Translations under genes and position numbers: made by a program
Assembly (NCBI GenBank): GCA_017415775.1
Contig: JAFQFC010000031.1
Span: 1-59,127 of the forward strand
From: Oscillospiraceae bacterium
GTDB lineage: Bacteria > Bacillota > Clostridia > Oscillospirales > Oscillospiraceae
Length of the DNA stretch: 59,127 nucleotides
Direction of reading: 5' to 3'
Shown here: one piece after another, positions 43,954-53,888 of the stretch
Layout of the letters: every line of letters begins with the position of its first letter
How positions within the stretch are numbered: position 1 is the stretch's first letter
The notes under the pieces: model-generated
Told to the model about the DNA's origin: nothing
What the model saw: the letters and a program-made list of their open reading frames with translations, nothing else
The model's database searches: none

Positions 43954-44828
43954 GAGGCAGGATCGAAAAAGCCCTCAGCGGCTTTTACTATGTCAATACC
44001 GGCAGTGAGGTGCTGCAGTGCCGTGCCCGTGGTAAGTTCCGCCGTGAAGGCATGTCCCCTATGGTGGGTGACTGGGTGCAGGTACGGGAGCTGGGCAACG
44101 GCGAAGGTTTCGTGGAAGCAGTGGAGGAGCGAAAGAATATTTTTTCCCGCCCTGCCGCCGCCAATATTGACCAGCTGGTGATCATTGCGGCCAATGCCAT
44201 TCCTGTGACGGATCCTTATTTGATCGACCGCATTTCTGCCATTGCGGCGCTGAAAGGCTGCGAGGTGCTGGTGGTGCTGAACAAATGTGATCTGGATCCG
44301 GCGGAGGAACTGTATGCCATTTATCGTGCGTCCGCCATTCCGGTACTTCGTGTCAGCGCAGAAACGGGGGAAGGCCTTGACGAATTGCGGCAGGCAATCG
44401 CTGGCAAGCTAAGTGCCTTTACAGGCAACTCGGGCGTTGGAAAATCCAGCATTCTCAATGCGCTGGATCCGGCGTTTGCCCTGCCGGTGGGTGAGGTGAG
44501 CAAAGCCTTGGGCCGTGGCCGTCATACCACACGCCACGTGGAGATGTTTTCCCTGGGCGGCGACACCTATGTGATCGATACCCCCGGTTTTTCTTCCTTC
44601 GACACGGAGGAGCTGAATCTGGAGCTGAAGCGTCGGCTGCCGGAGACGTTCCCGGAGTTTGCACCTTATGTGGATGAGTGCCGCTTTGTGGGCTGCCGCC
44701 ACGTCAAGGAGAAGGGCTGCGCCGTGCTGGCGGCCATGAAGGAAGGGAAGATCCCCCGTTCCCGCCATGCCAGCTATGTACGTCTGGCGGAAGAGCTGAA
44801 AGACGTCAACGAATGGGATAAAAAGTGA
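43950..44828 (+). CDS. rsgA: Ribosome small subunit-dependent GTPase RsgA
   Basis: A 292-residue circularly permuted GTPase. An OB fold comes first, then G4 (NKCD), G1 (GNSGVGKSS, about residue 159) and G3 (DTPGF), and a C-terminal zinc-knuckle region, CRFVGCRHVKEKGCAV. It acts late in 30S maturation. TTG starts the gene, overlapping the prkC stop. A strong terminator follows. Confidence 0.96.
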   Translation: MRGRIEKALSGFYYVNTGSEVLQCRARGKFRREGMSPMVGDWVQVRELGNGEGFVEAVEERKNIFSRPAAANIDQLVIIAANAIPVTDPYLIDRISAIAALKGCEVLVVLNKCDLDPAEELYAIYRASAIPVLRVSAETGEGLDELRQAIAGKLSAFTGNSGVGKSSILNALDPAFALPVGEVSKALGRGRHTTRHVEMFSLGGDTYVIDTPGFSSFDTEELNLELKRRLPETFPEFAPYVDECRFVGCRHVKEKGCAVLAAMKEGKIPRSRHASYVRLAEELKDVNEWDKK

Positions 44829-44829
44829 G

Positions 44830-44859
44830 AAAAGAGGAGTGCCTACGCACTCCTCTTTT
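44830..44859 (+). terminator. Terminator after rsgA
   Basis: A 13-bp perfect stem (AAAAGAGGAGTGC and complement) with a 4-nt loop and T-run. It separates the priA-rsgA operon from the small spore genes. Confidence 0.9.
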
Positions 44860-44875
44860 GCTGTTTCATATACTG
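44849..44875 (+). promoter_or_regulatory. Possible mother-cell promoter of the spoVM-sipL cluster
   Basis: AC (44849-44850), 16 bp, CATATACTG (44867-44875) resembles the SigK pattern AC-N16-17-CATANNNTA; the -10 is also SigE-like. No SigA promoter is visible. The signal is weak and overlaps the rsgA terminator. Confidence 0.3.
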
Positions 44876-44894
44876 TGGCAGAGGAGGAAAAGGT

Positions 44895-45047
44895 ATGAGA
44901 AGAAACGATTGCGGCAGCTTCGTGGGCATTTGCGCCCTTTGTCTGGGATTGGGGATCCTGGTGGCTGCGGTGTTCCCGGTGGGAGCGCTGATGTTTCTGG
45001 TGGCCTTTCTGCTGATCGCCAGCGGCTGCTGCTGTTTGAAACGGTAA
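44895..45047 (+). CDS. Unannotated 50-residue Cys-rich membrane microprotein
   Basis: A 50-codon gene with a strong ribosome site (GAGGAGGAAAAGG) directly before ATG. The product starts MRRNDCGSFVG, has one long hydrophobic segment (about residues 10-43) and ends GCCCLKR, with six cysteines in all. Basic ends on both sides of a hydrophobic core fit one helical hairpin or a single long helix. No family is recognised. It lies 14 nt upstream of spoVM and after the rsgA terminator, so it is probably co-expressed in sporulation. Confidence 0.7.
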   Translation: MRRNDCGSFVGICALCLGLGILVAAVFPVGALMFLVAFLLIASGCCCLKR

Positions 45048-45061
45048 AGGAGGGGAGACGG

Positions 45062-45136
45062 ATGAAGGTCGTGGTATGGAAAGCGCCCCGATTGCTGCGG
45101 GGGATCCTGGGGAAGCTCTTTGGCGTAGAGGCATAA
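45062..45136 (+). CDS. spoVM: Stage V sporulation protein M (SpoVM)
   Basis: A 24-residue product that aligns without gaps to SpoVM. The shared pattern is MK at the start, K at 7, P at 9, a basic residue at 10, L at 12, GI at 14-15 and G at 21, forming the amphipathic helix KAPRLLRGILGKLFG. In Bacillus SpoVM recognises the convex forespore membrane and anchors SpoIVA to start coat assembly. AAAGGAGGGGAGACGG precedes the ATG. Position shortly after prkC-rsgA matches Bacillus synteny. Residue 9 proline, important for membrane insertion in Bacillus, is kept. Confidence 0.88.
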   Translation: MKVVVWKAPRLLRGILGKLFGVEA

Positions 45137-45149
45137 GGAACTGCATCGC

Positions 45150-45199
45150 CGCATACCCTTGAACAGCACAGAAAGCACCAGTGATTGTGAGGGTATGCG
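45150..45199 (+). promoter_or_regulatory. Hairpin covering the sipL ribosome-binding site
   Basis: CGCATACCCT (45150-45159) is the perfect complement of AGGGTATGCG (45190-45199), which holds the sipL GAGGG site and a possible first ATG. Pairing across a 30-nt loop would block initiation. It could couple SipL synthesis to translation or to another signal. Confidence 0.5.
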
Positions 45200-45200
45200 A

Positions 45201-46706
45201 ATGGAACTTGATCTGAAAATGCAGGAAGTGGGCTGCTGCGAGGCGGCACGGCGTGTGGTGGTCAGCCACGAGGAGACCATGGAGACGGCTATCCCGGAAT
45301 ATTGCCCGGATGTGGCCCGGATCGTGGACACGGTGGGACAGCTGAAGATCCGGGAGAAAAAGATGCAGGGCGCACGACTGACCATCAACGGCACCGTGCG
45401 AACGACAGTTCTCTATACTTCGGAGGAAAGCGCAGGGCTGCGGAGCTTGACGCTGAGTGTCCCGCTCTCCTGCACGGTGGATGATGAGCGGCTGCGGGGC
45501 TGCAGCAGTATCTGCGGAAGCGGACGGCTGCAAATGGTGGAAGCCAGGGCGGTAGGCGCTCGCAAAATCTACATCCGTGCTATCGTGGAATTCGATGTGG
45601 AGGGAATCCTCTGTCCGGAGCGCAGGATTTGCTGCGATGTGCCGGAGGACCCGGCGCTGCAGGTACGCCGCTGCCAACAGAGCGTGCAGATGTTGTCCCG
45701 GGTACTGGAACGGGAGTTCAGCTTTCATCAGGAGTGCCGTCCGGGACCGGATGACGGGGTGCCGGAGGATCTTCTGCTGGATCGATTGACGCTGCGTGTT
45801 ACCGGCTGCCAGCGCTTGAACAGCAAGCTGATCGTGAAGGGAGAAGCGGCCCTTTCACTGCTGTATCGCACCAAGGAGCAAAGGTTGGACTGCTGCGACC
45901 TGCTGCTGCCGTTCTCCCAAGTGGTGGATGGGGCAGATCTGCCGGAGCAGGCGGAGTATTGCCCGGAGATCTGGGTGCAGGACAGCGATGTTCGTTTGAT
46001 CCGCTTGGACGATGGCGTAGGCTTTGGGGTTTCGGCCCGGATCGGCCTGGTGCTGAAGGTCTACGAGCAGAAACTGCTGGAGTACGTGGAGGACCTCTAC
46101 AGCGTTACCGACGAGGCGAAAGTGGAGTGCCGGTGCAGTGAGATTCCGACGCCGCTGCCGCCGGAAGTCCTGCGGCAGGAAACGGTGCAGACGCTGGAAT
46201 TTGGCCAGCAGGAACCTTTTGCCTGCATTACCGCCTTGGAGTGCAGCGGCGTTACCATTGCCCAGGAATTGGATGGGACGGCGCTGCGGACAGAGCTGCG
46301 CCTGCAGCTTCTCTATCTGGATGATTCCGGCACACCGGTCAGCACCGAGCGAACGGCAGAGCTGGAGATCCACACGCCGCTGCACCCGGAAGCGGTGCGA
46401 GCGGTTTGTGCCCCGGTGATCGTTCATAACGGCCCCAATCGCTGCGAGATCCGGATCCCTGTGGATTTTTTTCTGTACCGGACGGAACAGACCCGGATTG
46501 ACTCGGTGTCGGCAGCGGAATTACTGCCGGACGAACGGGGAGAACGGCCTTCCGTCGTGCTGCGCCGCACGGAGAAGGGGGAAAGTCTTTGGGAGATCGC
46601 CAAGGCGTACCGCACGGCGCCGACGGTGATCGAGAGCGCCAACCATCTGGAGCAGGGGGCACCTCTGCCCGGAGGAATGCTGCTGATCCCCAGAGTAAGG
46701 ACATAA
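45201..46706 (+). CDS. sipL: SipL-like SPOCS/LysM spore coat morphogenetic protein
   Basis: A 501-residue protein. DUF3794 (SPOCS) repeats fill the first 420 residues (MQEVGCCEAARRVVVSHEET, AIPEYCPDVARIV), and a C-terminal LysM domain (about 450-500: KGESLWEIAKAYRT, ANHLEQGAPLPGGMLLIP) ends it. In Clostridioides SipL binds SpoIVA through LysM and localises coat to the forespore. It has no signal peptide, as expected for a mother-cell protein. The ATG at 45201 is 7 nt from GAGGG. Being next to spoVM, whose product also binds SpoIVA, supports the assignment. Confidence 0.9.
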   Translation: MELDLKMQEVGCCEAARRVVVSHEETMETAIPEYCPDVARIVDTVGQLKIREKKMQGARLTINGTVRTTVLYTSEESAGLRSLTLSVPLSCTVDDERLRGCSSICGSGRLQMVEARAVGARKIYIRAIVEFDVEGILCPERRICCDVPEDPALQVRRCQQSVQMLSRVLEREFSFHQECRPGPDDGVPEDLLLDRLTLRVTGCQRLNSKLIVKGEAALSLLYRTKEQRLDCCDLLLPFSQVVDGADLPEQAEYCPEIWVQDSDVRLIRLDDGVGFGVSARIGLVLKVYEQKLLEYVEDLYSVTDEAKVECRCSEIPTPLPPEVLRQETVQTLEFGQQEPFACITALECSGVTIAQELDGTALRTELRLQLLYLDDSGTPVSTERTAELEIHTPLHPEAVRAVCAPVIVHNGPNRCEIRIPVDFFLYRTEQTRIDSVSAAELLPDERGERPSVVLRRTEKGESLWEIAKAYRTAPTVIESANHLEQGAPLPGGMLLIPRVRT

Positions 46707-46732
46707 AAAAACCGCCCACTGGGCGGTTTTTT
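46705..46732. terminator. Bidirectional terminator after sipL
   Basis: CCGCCC/GGGCGG with a 3-nt loop between A7 and T6 runs. It serves sipL and the convergent amino-acid transporter operon. Confidence 0.92.
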
Positions 46733-46745
46733 CATTTTCCTGCCA

Positions 46746-47516
46746 TTATTTTGCGGCGAAACGAGCCAGGAACTGACGGGTGCGTTCCTCCTTGGGGTTG
46801 GAGATGACCTCCTTGGGGTCACCCTGCTCCACGATAACGCCGCCGTCCATGAAGATGACACGGTCAGCCACATCCCGGGCGAAAGCCATTTCGTGAGTGA
46901 CGATGACCATGGTCATGTTCTCGTCGGCCAGCTGACGGATGACCTTCAAAATCTCACCGGTCAGCTCGGGATCCAGGGCGGAGGTGGGCTCGTCAAAGAA
47001 GAGGATCTGGGGATCCATGGCCAGAGCGCGGGCAATGGCCACACGCTGCTGCTGTCCGCCGGACAGCTCGCAGGGATAGGCGCTGCCCTTGTCGGCCAGG
47101 CCCATCTTCTCCAACAGGCTGCGGGCGCGGCTTTCTGCTTCCTCCTTGCTGCGGCCCAGCACGCAGATCTGGGCGTCTGTCAGATTCTTCATGACGGAGT
47201 AGTGGGGGAAGAGGTTAAAGTTCTGGAACACCAGACCGAAAAGGCTGCGGATCTTCTTCAGTTCTTCCTTGCCGGCGTAGACGCTCTGGCCGTTTTCATC
47301 GTTTTTGGCGGCGTAGTTGCCGGCATAGATGAGGTCGCCGCTGTCCATCTCTGTCAGCAGCGTGGCGCAGCGCAGGAGCGTGGACTTGCCGGAACCGGAA
47401 GGACCGATGATGGCAACCACTTCGCCTTCATCGACGCTCAGGGAGATGTCCTTGAGCACATGGAGGGTCTGGTCGTTGAAGCTCTTCTTGATATTTTTGA
47501 TTTCCAATACTTTCAT
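46746..47516 (-). CDS. Polar amino acid ABC transporter ATPase (GlnQ-type)
   Basis: A 256-residue ATPase. [12 protein letters not shown] (Walker A), [15 protein letters not shown] (signature), [14 protein letters not shown] (Walker B) and the H-loop VTHEM are all canonical for the PAAT group. It powers uptake of polar amino acids bound by the lipoprotein encoded upstream. It lies 15 bp after the permease gene. GGAGGGAACG precedes the ATG. Confidence 0.95.
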   Translation of the reverse strand: MKVLEIKNIKKSFNDQTLHVLKDISLSVDEGEVVAIIGPSGSGKSTLLRCATLLTEMDSGDLIYAGNYAAKNDENGQSVYAGKEELKKIRSLFGLVFQNFNLFPHYSVMKNLTDAQICVLGRSKEEAESRARSLLEKMGLADKGSAYPCELSGGQQQRVAIARALAMDPQILFFDEPTSALDPELTGEILKVIRQLADENMTMVIVTHEMAFARDVADRVIFMDGGVIVEQGDPKEVISNPKEERTRQFLARFAAK

Positions 47517-47531
47517 CGAACGTTCCCTCCT

Positions 47532-48188
47532 TTACTGATAATAGTTCAGGCGCTTTTCAATGCGCTCCATGACCCAGGCCACGATAAAGTTGAACACATA
47601 GTAGAAAACACCGGCCACAAACAGAGTAACGATGCCGGGAGAGTCGGGGGCGACGGCAATTTGCTTGGCACGGGTGAACATTTCCACAACACCGATGACA
47701 TAGACCAGAGAGGTGTCCTTGACCAGGGTGATGACCTCATTGGTCACAGAGGGGAGTACCCGCTTGACCATCTGGGGCAGAATGATCTTGAGGAAGGTCT
47801 GGCTTTTGCTGTAACCCAATACCTCGGCAGCTTCGTACTGGCCGACGGGAATGGACTCAATACCGCCGCGATAGATCTCGGCAAAGTAGGCGGCGTAGTT
47901 GATGACAAAGGCGACGATGGCTGCAATAAAGCGCCAGTTGGAGGGAACGGAGAGCCCGAAAATCAGATTCGGTCCGTAGAATACGACGATCAGCTGCAGC
48001 ATCAGGGGCGTGCCGCGCATAATAGAAATATAGAATTTAATAAATCCGCGCAGAGGGGCGAACTTGCTGCGGCGGCCAAAGGTGACCAGCAGACCCAGGG
48101 GGAGGGAGCCCAGCAGCGTCAGAAAAAAGATGGACAGCGTGGTGCCAAAACCTTGTCCCAGCTGCGTGATCATGGTTTGAAAGGTCAT
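47532..48188 (-). CDS. Polar amino acid ABC transporter permease (HisM/GlnP-type)
   Basis: A 218-residue inner-membrane permease with about five helices. The PAAT signature ISIMRGTPLMLQLIVVFYG and the EAA loop (SIPVGQYEAAEVLGYSKSQTFLKIILPQMVKRVLPS) that docks the ATPase are present. It is probably a homodimer, as only one permease is encoded. The gene follows the binding-protein gene after a 116-bp gap with a hairpin. Confidence 0.94.
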   Translation of the reverse strand: MTFQTMITQLGQGFGTTLSIFFLTLLGSLPLGLLVTFGRRSKFAPLRGFIKFYISIMRGTPLMLQLIVVFYGPNLIFGLSVPSNWRFIAAIVAFVINYAAYFAEIYRGGIESIPVGQYEAAEVLGYSKSQTFLKIILPQMVKRVLPSVTNEVITLVKDTSLVYVIGVVEMFTRAKQIAVAPDSPGIVTLFVAGVFYYVFNFIVAWVMERIEKRLNYYQ

Positions 48189-48232
48189 AAATGTGTCCTC
48201 AATTCCGTTGATTATTGTTTCGTAAAACCGCC

Positions 48233-48265
48233 GAATTGGGCGGAGGCTATGCCCCCACCCAATTC
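48233..48265 (-). terminator. Attenuating hairpin between binding protein and permease genes
   Basis: GAATTGGG (48233-48240) pairs with CCCAATTC (48258-48265), and the inner GG/CC and GGC/GCC pairs close on TAT. On the minus strand a short TTTT follows. Such a site would keep the binding protein in excess over the permease and protect its mRNA end. Confidence 0.6.
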
Positions 48266-48304
48266 AAAACCATTTTTTAAGTTCGGTAAAACTCCTGTTT
48301 TTTC

Positions 48305-49102
48305 TCAGTTGCACATGCACAGGTTATCCAGCACCAGACCGGCGTCCACATAGTTCTCGGCGATCTTCATCATGGTGCCGTCTGCAGCCATCTTCTTCAG
48401 CTCACCGTTCACGGCGTCACGCAGCTCGGTGTTGCCCAGCAGGAAGCCAACGGCATACTGCTCGCTGGAAATAGCCTCGTCCAGCATCACATAGTCACCA
48501 CTGTTGTTGGCCATCTGGTAAGCGGCCACACCGATGTCGGCAGCAACAGCGTCCACAGTGCCCTGCTTCAGCTCCATAAAGCCATTGTTGTAGTCGGGCA
48601 GCTCGACAACTTCCTTCAGAGTGGCCTTGAAAGCCTCGTTGCCATTGATGGCATCCACAGCGGAGGAGGCAGCCTGGGCCATCACGGTCTTGCCGGCCAG
48701 ATCAGCCAGAGTCTTGATGCCGGAGTCAGCCTTGACCACGATGACGATGCTGTTATCCACATAGGGATCGGACCAGGTATAGTCGTTTTCACGGCCGTTG
48801 TAGGTAAAGCCGTTCCAGATGCAGTTAATGTTGCCACTCTTCAGTTCGGTGTCCTTGCTGTTCCAGTCGATCGCCACAGCCTCGAACTCCCAGTCCAGAC
48901 GCTTGCAGACCTCTTCGGCCATGGCCAGGTCGAAGCCGTCATAGCTGCCGTCGGCAGCCAGGAAGCCGTAGGGAGGGAACTCAGCGTCGAAGCCGACGAT
49001 CAGCTTCTGCTTGCCGCTGTCCTTGCTGCCGCAGGCGGCCAGCAGGGAAACCATCATCACGAGAGCCAGAGCCAGGCTCAGGAACTTTTTCATCTTCTTC
49101 AT
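48305..49102 (-). CDS. Polar amino acid-binding lipoprotein
   Basis: A 265-residue solute-binding protein (SBP_bac_3). A lipoprotein signal peptide, KKFLSLALALVMMVSLLAACGS, ends in the lipobox LAAC at about residue 21-24. Family motifs are FDAEFPPYGF, DGFDLAMAEEVCKRL and a late IGVAAYQMAN. The ligand is an amino acid, but which one cannot be said. The ATG at 49102 follows GGAGGATTTGAAA; the ATG overlapping that site is rejected. Confidence 0.94.
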   Translation of the reverse strand: MKKMKKFLSLALALVMMVSLLAACGSKDSGKQKLIVGFDAEFPPYGFLAADGSYDGFDLAMAEEVCKRLDWEFEAVAIDWNSKDTELKSGNINCIWNGFTYNGRENDYTWSDPYVDNSIVIVVKADSGIKTLADLAGKTVMAQAASSAVDAINGNEAFKATLKEVVELPDYNNGFMELKQGTVDAVAADIGVAAYQMANNSGDYVMLDEAISSEQYAVGFLLGNTELRDAVNGELKKMAADGTMMKIAENYVDAGLVLDNLCMCN

Positions 49103-49159
49103 TTTCAAATCCTCCATTTAGTTGATCGGGCGTTACGAGCCCCGTGTTTCACTGTTGAT

Positions 49160-49188
49160 ATATTAACACTTTAGCGTGGTGATGTAAA
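49160..49188 (-). promoter_or_regulatory. Promoter of the amino-acid transporter operon
   Basis: Read on the minus strand: TTTACA (49183-49188), 17 bp, TAATAT (49160-49165). The leader is about 50 nt. A dyad, CTCTTTGT/ACAAAGAG, lies upstream near 49216-49244 and could bind a regulator. Confidence 0.55.
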
Positions 49189-49268
49189 GAAGTAAAATGG
49201 AGAATAGACATAAAAAATTACCCGTTCTCTTTGTACATCATGCACAAAGAGAGCGGATAAAAAGGGGA

Positions 49269-49299
49269 GAGGCCGTCAGCGGTCCACGCCGACGGCCTC
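49269..49299 (-). terminator. Terminator of rnpB
   Basis: GAGGCCGTC pairs with GACGGCCTC plus inner GC pairs, and on the minus strand CCCCTTTTTA follows. It lies 11 nt past the RNA's 3' end. Confidence 0.8.
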
Positions 49300-49309
49300 A
49301 TATCGTGTG

Positions 49310-49650
49310 TGCGAGCAAGTCTGTAAGCCGGGTTCTGTATTTGACAGTCATCTATCTAGTCGTACCGTTGCCGATACGATCAAGCCACCCCGGGAGCGGC
49401 CGGGCAAGCCTGTTGCTCCCATAGCGGTGTTGCTCCGGATAGAGTTTACAGCGACGGACACTTTCGAGCCGTCGGGTGAGCTCTTACCTCGCCTTTCCAC
49501 CCTTACCTCAAATGAGGCGGTATATCTCTGTTGCACTTTTCCTGAAGTCGCCTTCGGCGGGCGTTACCCGTTATCCTTGCCCTGTGGAGCCCGGACTTTC
49601 CTCATGAACAGGCTTTCGCCTTGTTCCCGCGACTGTCTGGCCTACTCGCA
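49310..49650 (-). ncRNA. rnpB: RNase P RNA
   Basis: The catalytic RNA of tRNA 5' maturation, about 341 nt. On the minus strand it shows the conserved P4 segment GAGGAAAGTCCGGGCTC near the 5' end and ACAGAACCCGGCTTAC near the 3' end. The terminal helix P1 forms between TGCGAG (49645-49650) and CTCGCA (49310-49315). The exact ends are inferred from P1 and the promoter. It is divergent from murD. Confidence 0.95.
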
Positions 49651-49655
49651 GGTCT

Positions 49656-49684
49656 ATTTTACAAAAAGGAGAGCGGAAAGTCAA
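49656..49684 (-). promoter_or_regulatory. Promoter of rnpB
   Basis: Read on the minus strand: TTGACT (49679-49684), 17 bp, TAAAAT (49656-49661), about 6 nt before the RNA 5' end. Confidence 0.8.
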
Positions 49685-49704
49685 CGGCCGGGGAATGAAT
49701 TTCA

Positions 49705-49733
49705 TTGAACTATGGAAAAAGTTGCGGTATAAT
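49705..49733 (+). promoter_or_regulatory. Promoter of murD
   Basis: TTGAAC (49705-49710), 17 bp, TATAAT (49728-49733), about 40 nt before the murD ATG. Confidence 0.75.
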
Positions 49734-49773
49734 ATAGTCTGTAAGAAAATGTGTTCAACGGGAGGACATCTCT

Positions 49774-51156
49774 ATGACATTACAGGAGTATTTGCAGTCC
49801 CTGCGGGAAAAGACGGTGGCCGTCATCGGCATCGGTGTGAGCAATACGCCGCTGATCCGTCTGCTGCTGCAAAGCGGCATTTCCGTTACCGCCTGCGATA
49901 AGCGCAGCCGTACCGATCTGGGCGAGCTGGCAATGGAACTGGAAGCGGGCGGCGCCAAGCTGCAGCTGGGCAGCGATTATCTGGAAGGATTGGATCAGGA
50001 CGTGATCTTCCGCACGCCGGGTATGCGTCCCGATGTGCCGCAGCTGCTGGCTGCCCGGGAGAAGGGCAGCGTCATCACCTCGGAGATGGAAGTGTTCTTT
50101 GATGTGTGTCCCTGCAGCATCATCGCTGTGACCGGCAGCGACGGCAAGACCACAACCACCACGATGATTGCAGAGCTTCTGCGAGCCTCCGGCCGCACCG
50201 TCCATGTAGGCGGCAATATCGGCAAGCCGTTGCTGGTGGAGGCAGGAGAGATGGATCCTGCTGACAGCGTGGTGCTGGAGCTGTCCTCTTTCCAGCTGAT
50301 GACGATGACCAAGAGCCCCCACATCTGTGTGGTGACCAATCTGTCCCCCAATCACCTGGATATGCACAAGGGCATGGAGGAGTATGTGGCCTCCAAGGAG
50401 AATATTTTCCTGCACCAGAGCGCCGGGGATGTGGCGGTGTTCAATCTGGACAACGATATCACCCGTGCGCAGTCCGGACGTGCGCTGGGCGAAGTGCGGA
50501 TGTTCTCCCGCCGCAATACGGTGGAGAACGGTGTGTATCTGCGTGGTGAGGAGATCGTCCGCTGCTACGGCGGTGCGGAGACTGTGGTGATGACTACGGC
50601 AGACATCAAGCTGCCCGGCATCCACAATGTAGAGAACTACATGGCCGCCATTGCCGCCCTGGAAGGACTGGTGGATGACGAGACCATCCGCACCTTTGCC
50701 CGGGAATTCGGCGGTGTGGAGCATCGCATCGAGCTGGTACGCACGCTGGACGGTGTGCGCTATTACAACGATTCCATCGCATCCAGCCCCACCCGGACCA
50801 TTGCCGGTCTGCGCTCTTTCAAGGAGAAGCTGATCCTCATCGCCGGCGGCTACGATAAGAATATCCCCTTCGATGAACTGGGCCCCGAAGTGGTGGAGCG
50901 AGTGAAGGTGCTGGTGCTGTGCGGCGCTACCGCCGATAAGATCCGTGCTGCTGTGGAGGCAGCTCCCGGTTACGAAGCGGGAAAGCCCACCATCGTGACG
51001 GCCTCCAACCTGACAGAAGCTGCCGAAGCTGCCCGCACCTATGCGGTGGAGGGCGATGTGGTGACGCTGTCTCCGGCCTGCGCTTCCTTTGACCAGTTCC
51101 CCAACTTTATGGCCCGCGGCAAGGCATTCAAGGCCATTGTCAACGGCTGGCAGTAA
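49774..51156 (+). CDS. murD: UDP-N-acetylmuramoyl-L-alanine:D-glutamate ligase
   Basis: A 460-residue Mur ligase. The N-terminal UDP-binding fold (VAVIGIGVSNTPLI) is followed by the central ATPase P-loop TGSDGKTTTTTMI (about residue 120), the NLSPNHLDMHKGMEEY carbamate-lysine region, and EHRIELVRTLDGVRYYNDSIASSPTRT. It adds D-Glu to the muropeptide precursor in the cytoplasm. Here it stands outside a dcw cluster, with yunB downstream. GGGAGGAC precedes the ATG. Confidence 0.96.
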   Translation: MTLQEYLQSLREKTVAVIGIGVSNTPLIRLLLQSGISVTACDKRSRTDLGELAMELEAGGAKLQLGSDYLEGLDQDVIFRTPGMRPDVPQLLAAREKGSVITSEMEVFFDVCPCSIIAVTGSDGKTTTTTMIAELLRASGRTVHVGGNIGKPLLVEAGEMDPADSVVLELSSFQLMTMTKSPHICVVTNLSPNHLDMHKGMEEYVASKENIFLHQSAGDVAVFNLDNDITRAQSGRALGEVRMFSRRNTVENGVYLRGEEIVRCYGGAETVVMTTADIKLPGIHNVENYMAAIAALEGLVDDETIRTFAREFGGVEHRIELVRTLDGVRYYNDSIASSPTRTIAGLRSFKEKLILIAGGYDKNIPFDELGPEVVERVKVLVLCGATADKIRAAVEAAPGYEAGKPTIVTASNLTEAAEAARTYAVEGDVVTLSPACASFDQFPNFMARGKAFKAIVNGWQ

Positions 51157-51174
51157 CGAAATGCGCTCCTGCGG

Positions 51175-51182
51175 CATACACT
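51175..51182 (+). promoter_or_regulatory. SigE-like -10 element before yunB
   Basis: CATACACT is a perfect match to the SigE -10 pattern CATACANT, 18 nt before the yunB start codon. The -35 region is weak. YunB belongs to the SigE regulon in Bacillus, which supports it. Confidence 0.4.
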
Positions 51183-51200
51183 GAAACGGAGGTGTGTGCC

Positions 51201-51896
51201 GTGGGAAGACTTCGCTATATTCGCCTGAGTGGGCGGCAGCGGCTGGCCATCTGGTCGGCACTGATCGTACTTGTGCTGACGACAGTGGTTTGCATGGCCG
51301 TTATCCACATGGAGCCCATTCTCGTCAGCATGGCGACGGCCCGGGTCTCCAACACGGTGAACCGTATCGTGGTGGAAGCGGTGAACGATGCCATTCAGGG
51401 CGGCGAGATCGATTATGGGATCTTGGTGGAGTTTGAAAAAGACGCTGAGGGCCGTGTGACGGCGCTCAAGAGCAATATGGCGGCATTCAACCGGCTGCAG
51501 AGCCGAATCGCTGATGATATTTTGCTGCGGCTTTCGGAAGTTTCCACCACCACGCTGGCCATTCCTATCGGAACGCTGACCGGTTCCTCGCTGCTGGCCG
51601 GTCGCGGCCCGGCGCTGAAGGTGAAGATGCAGTCGGTGGGATCCACCACCGCCAGCTTTCGCAATACGTTTGGCTCTGCCGGCATCAACCAGACCCGCCA
51701 CCAGATCCTGCTGGATGTGCAGGTGAATATGAGCATCCTCCTGCCGGGATTTCGCACTTCGACAAAGGTGAATAATGAGATTTCTGTAGCAGAAACGGTG
51801 ATCGTCGGCAGCGTGCCGGAGAATTATACCTATTTCAGCACATCGCCCAACGAGATCGACGATTACGCAGAAGACTATATTTTGAACAACGGATAA
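51201..51896 (+). CDS. yunB: Sporulation protein YunB
   Basis: A 231-residue protein. A basic N-terminus and one membrane helix (about 15-38) are followed by an extracytoplasmic domain with VNDAIQGGEIDYGILVEFEKDAEGRVTALKSN, IPIGTLTGSSLLAGRGP and HQILLDVQVNMSILLPGF, which are family hallmarks. YunB is a mother-cell sporulation protein of unknown biochemical role. The GTG start is set by GGAGGTG. It sits between murD and ligA. Confidence 0.9.
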   Translation: MGRLRYIRLSGRQRLAIWSALIVLVLTTVVCMAVIHMEPILVSMATARVSNTVNRIVVEAVNDAIQGGEIDYGILVEFEKDAEGRVTALKSNMAAFNRLQSRIADDILLRLSEVSTTTLAIPIGTLTGSSLLAGRGPALKVKMQSVGSTTASFRNTFGSAGINQTRHQILLDVQVNMSILLPGFRTSTKVNNEISVAETVIVGSVPENYTYFSTSPNEIDDYAEDYILNNG

Positions 51897-53879
<1,983 letters not shown>

Positions 53880-53888
53880 GGAGAAACT

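Noticed and set aside
49197-49708. Small plus-strand protein frames across the RNase P RNA
   Set aside because: They overlap the conserved RNA on the opposite strand and show no protein motif.
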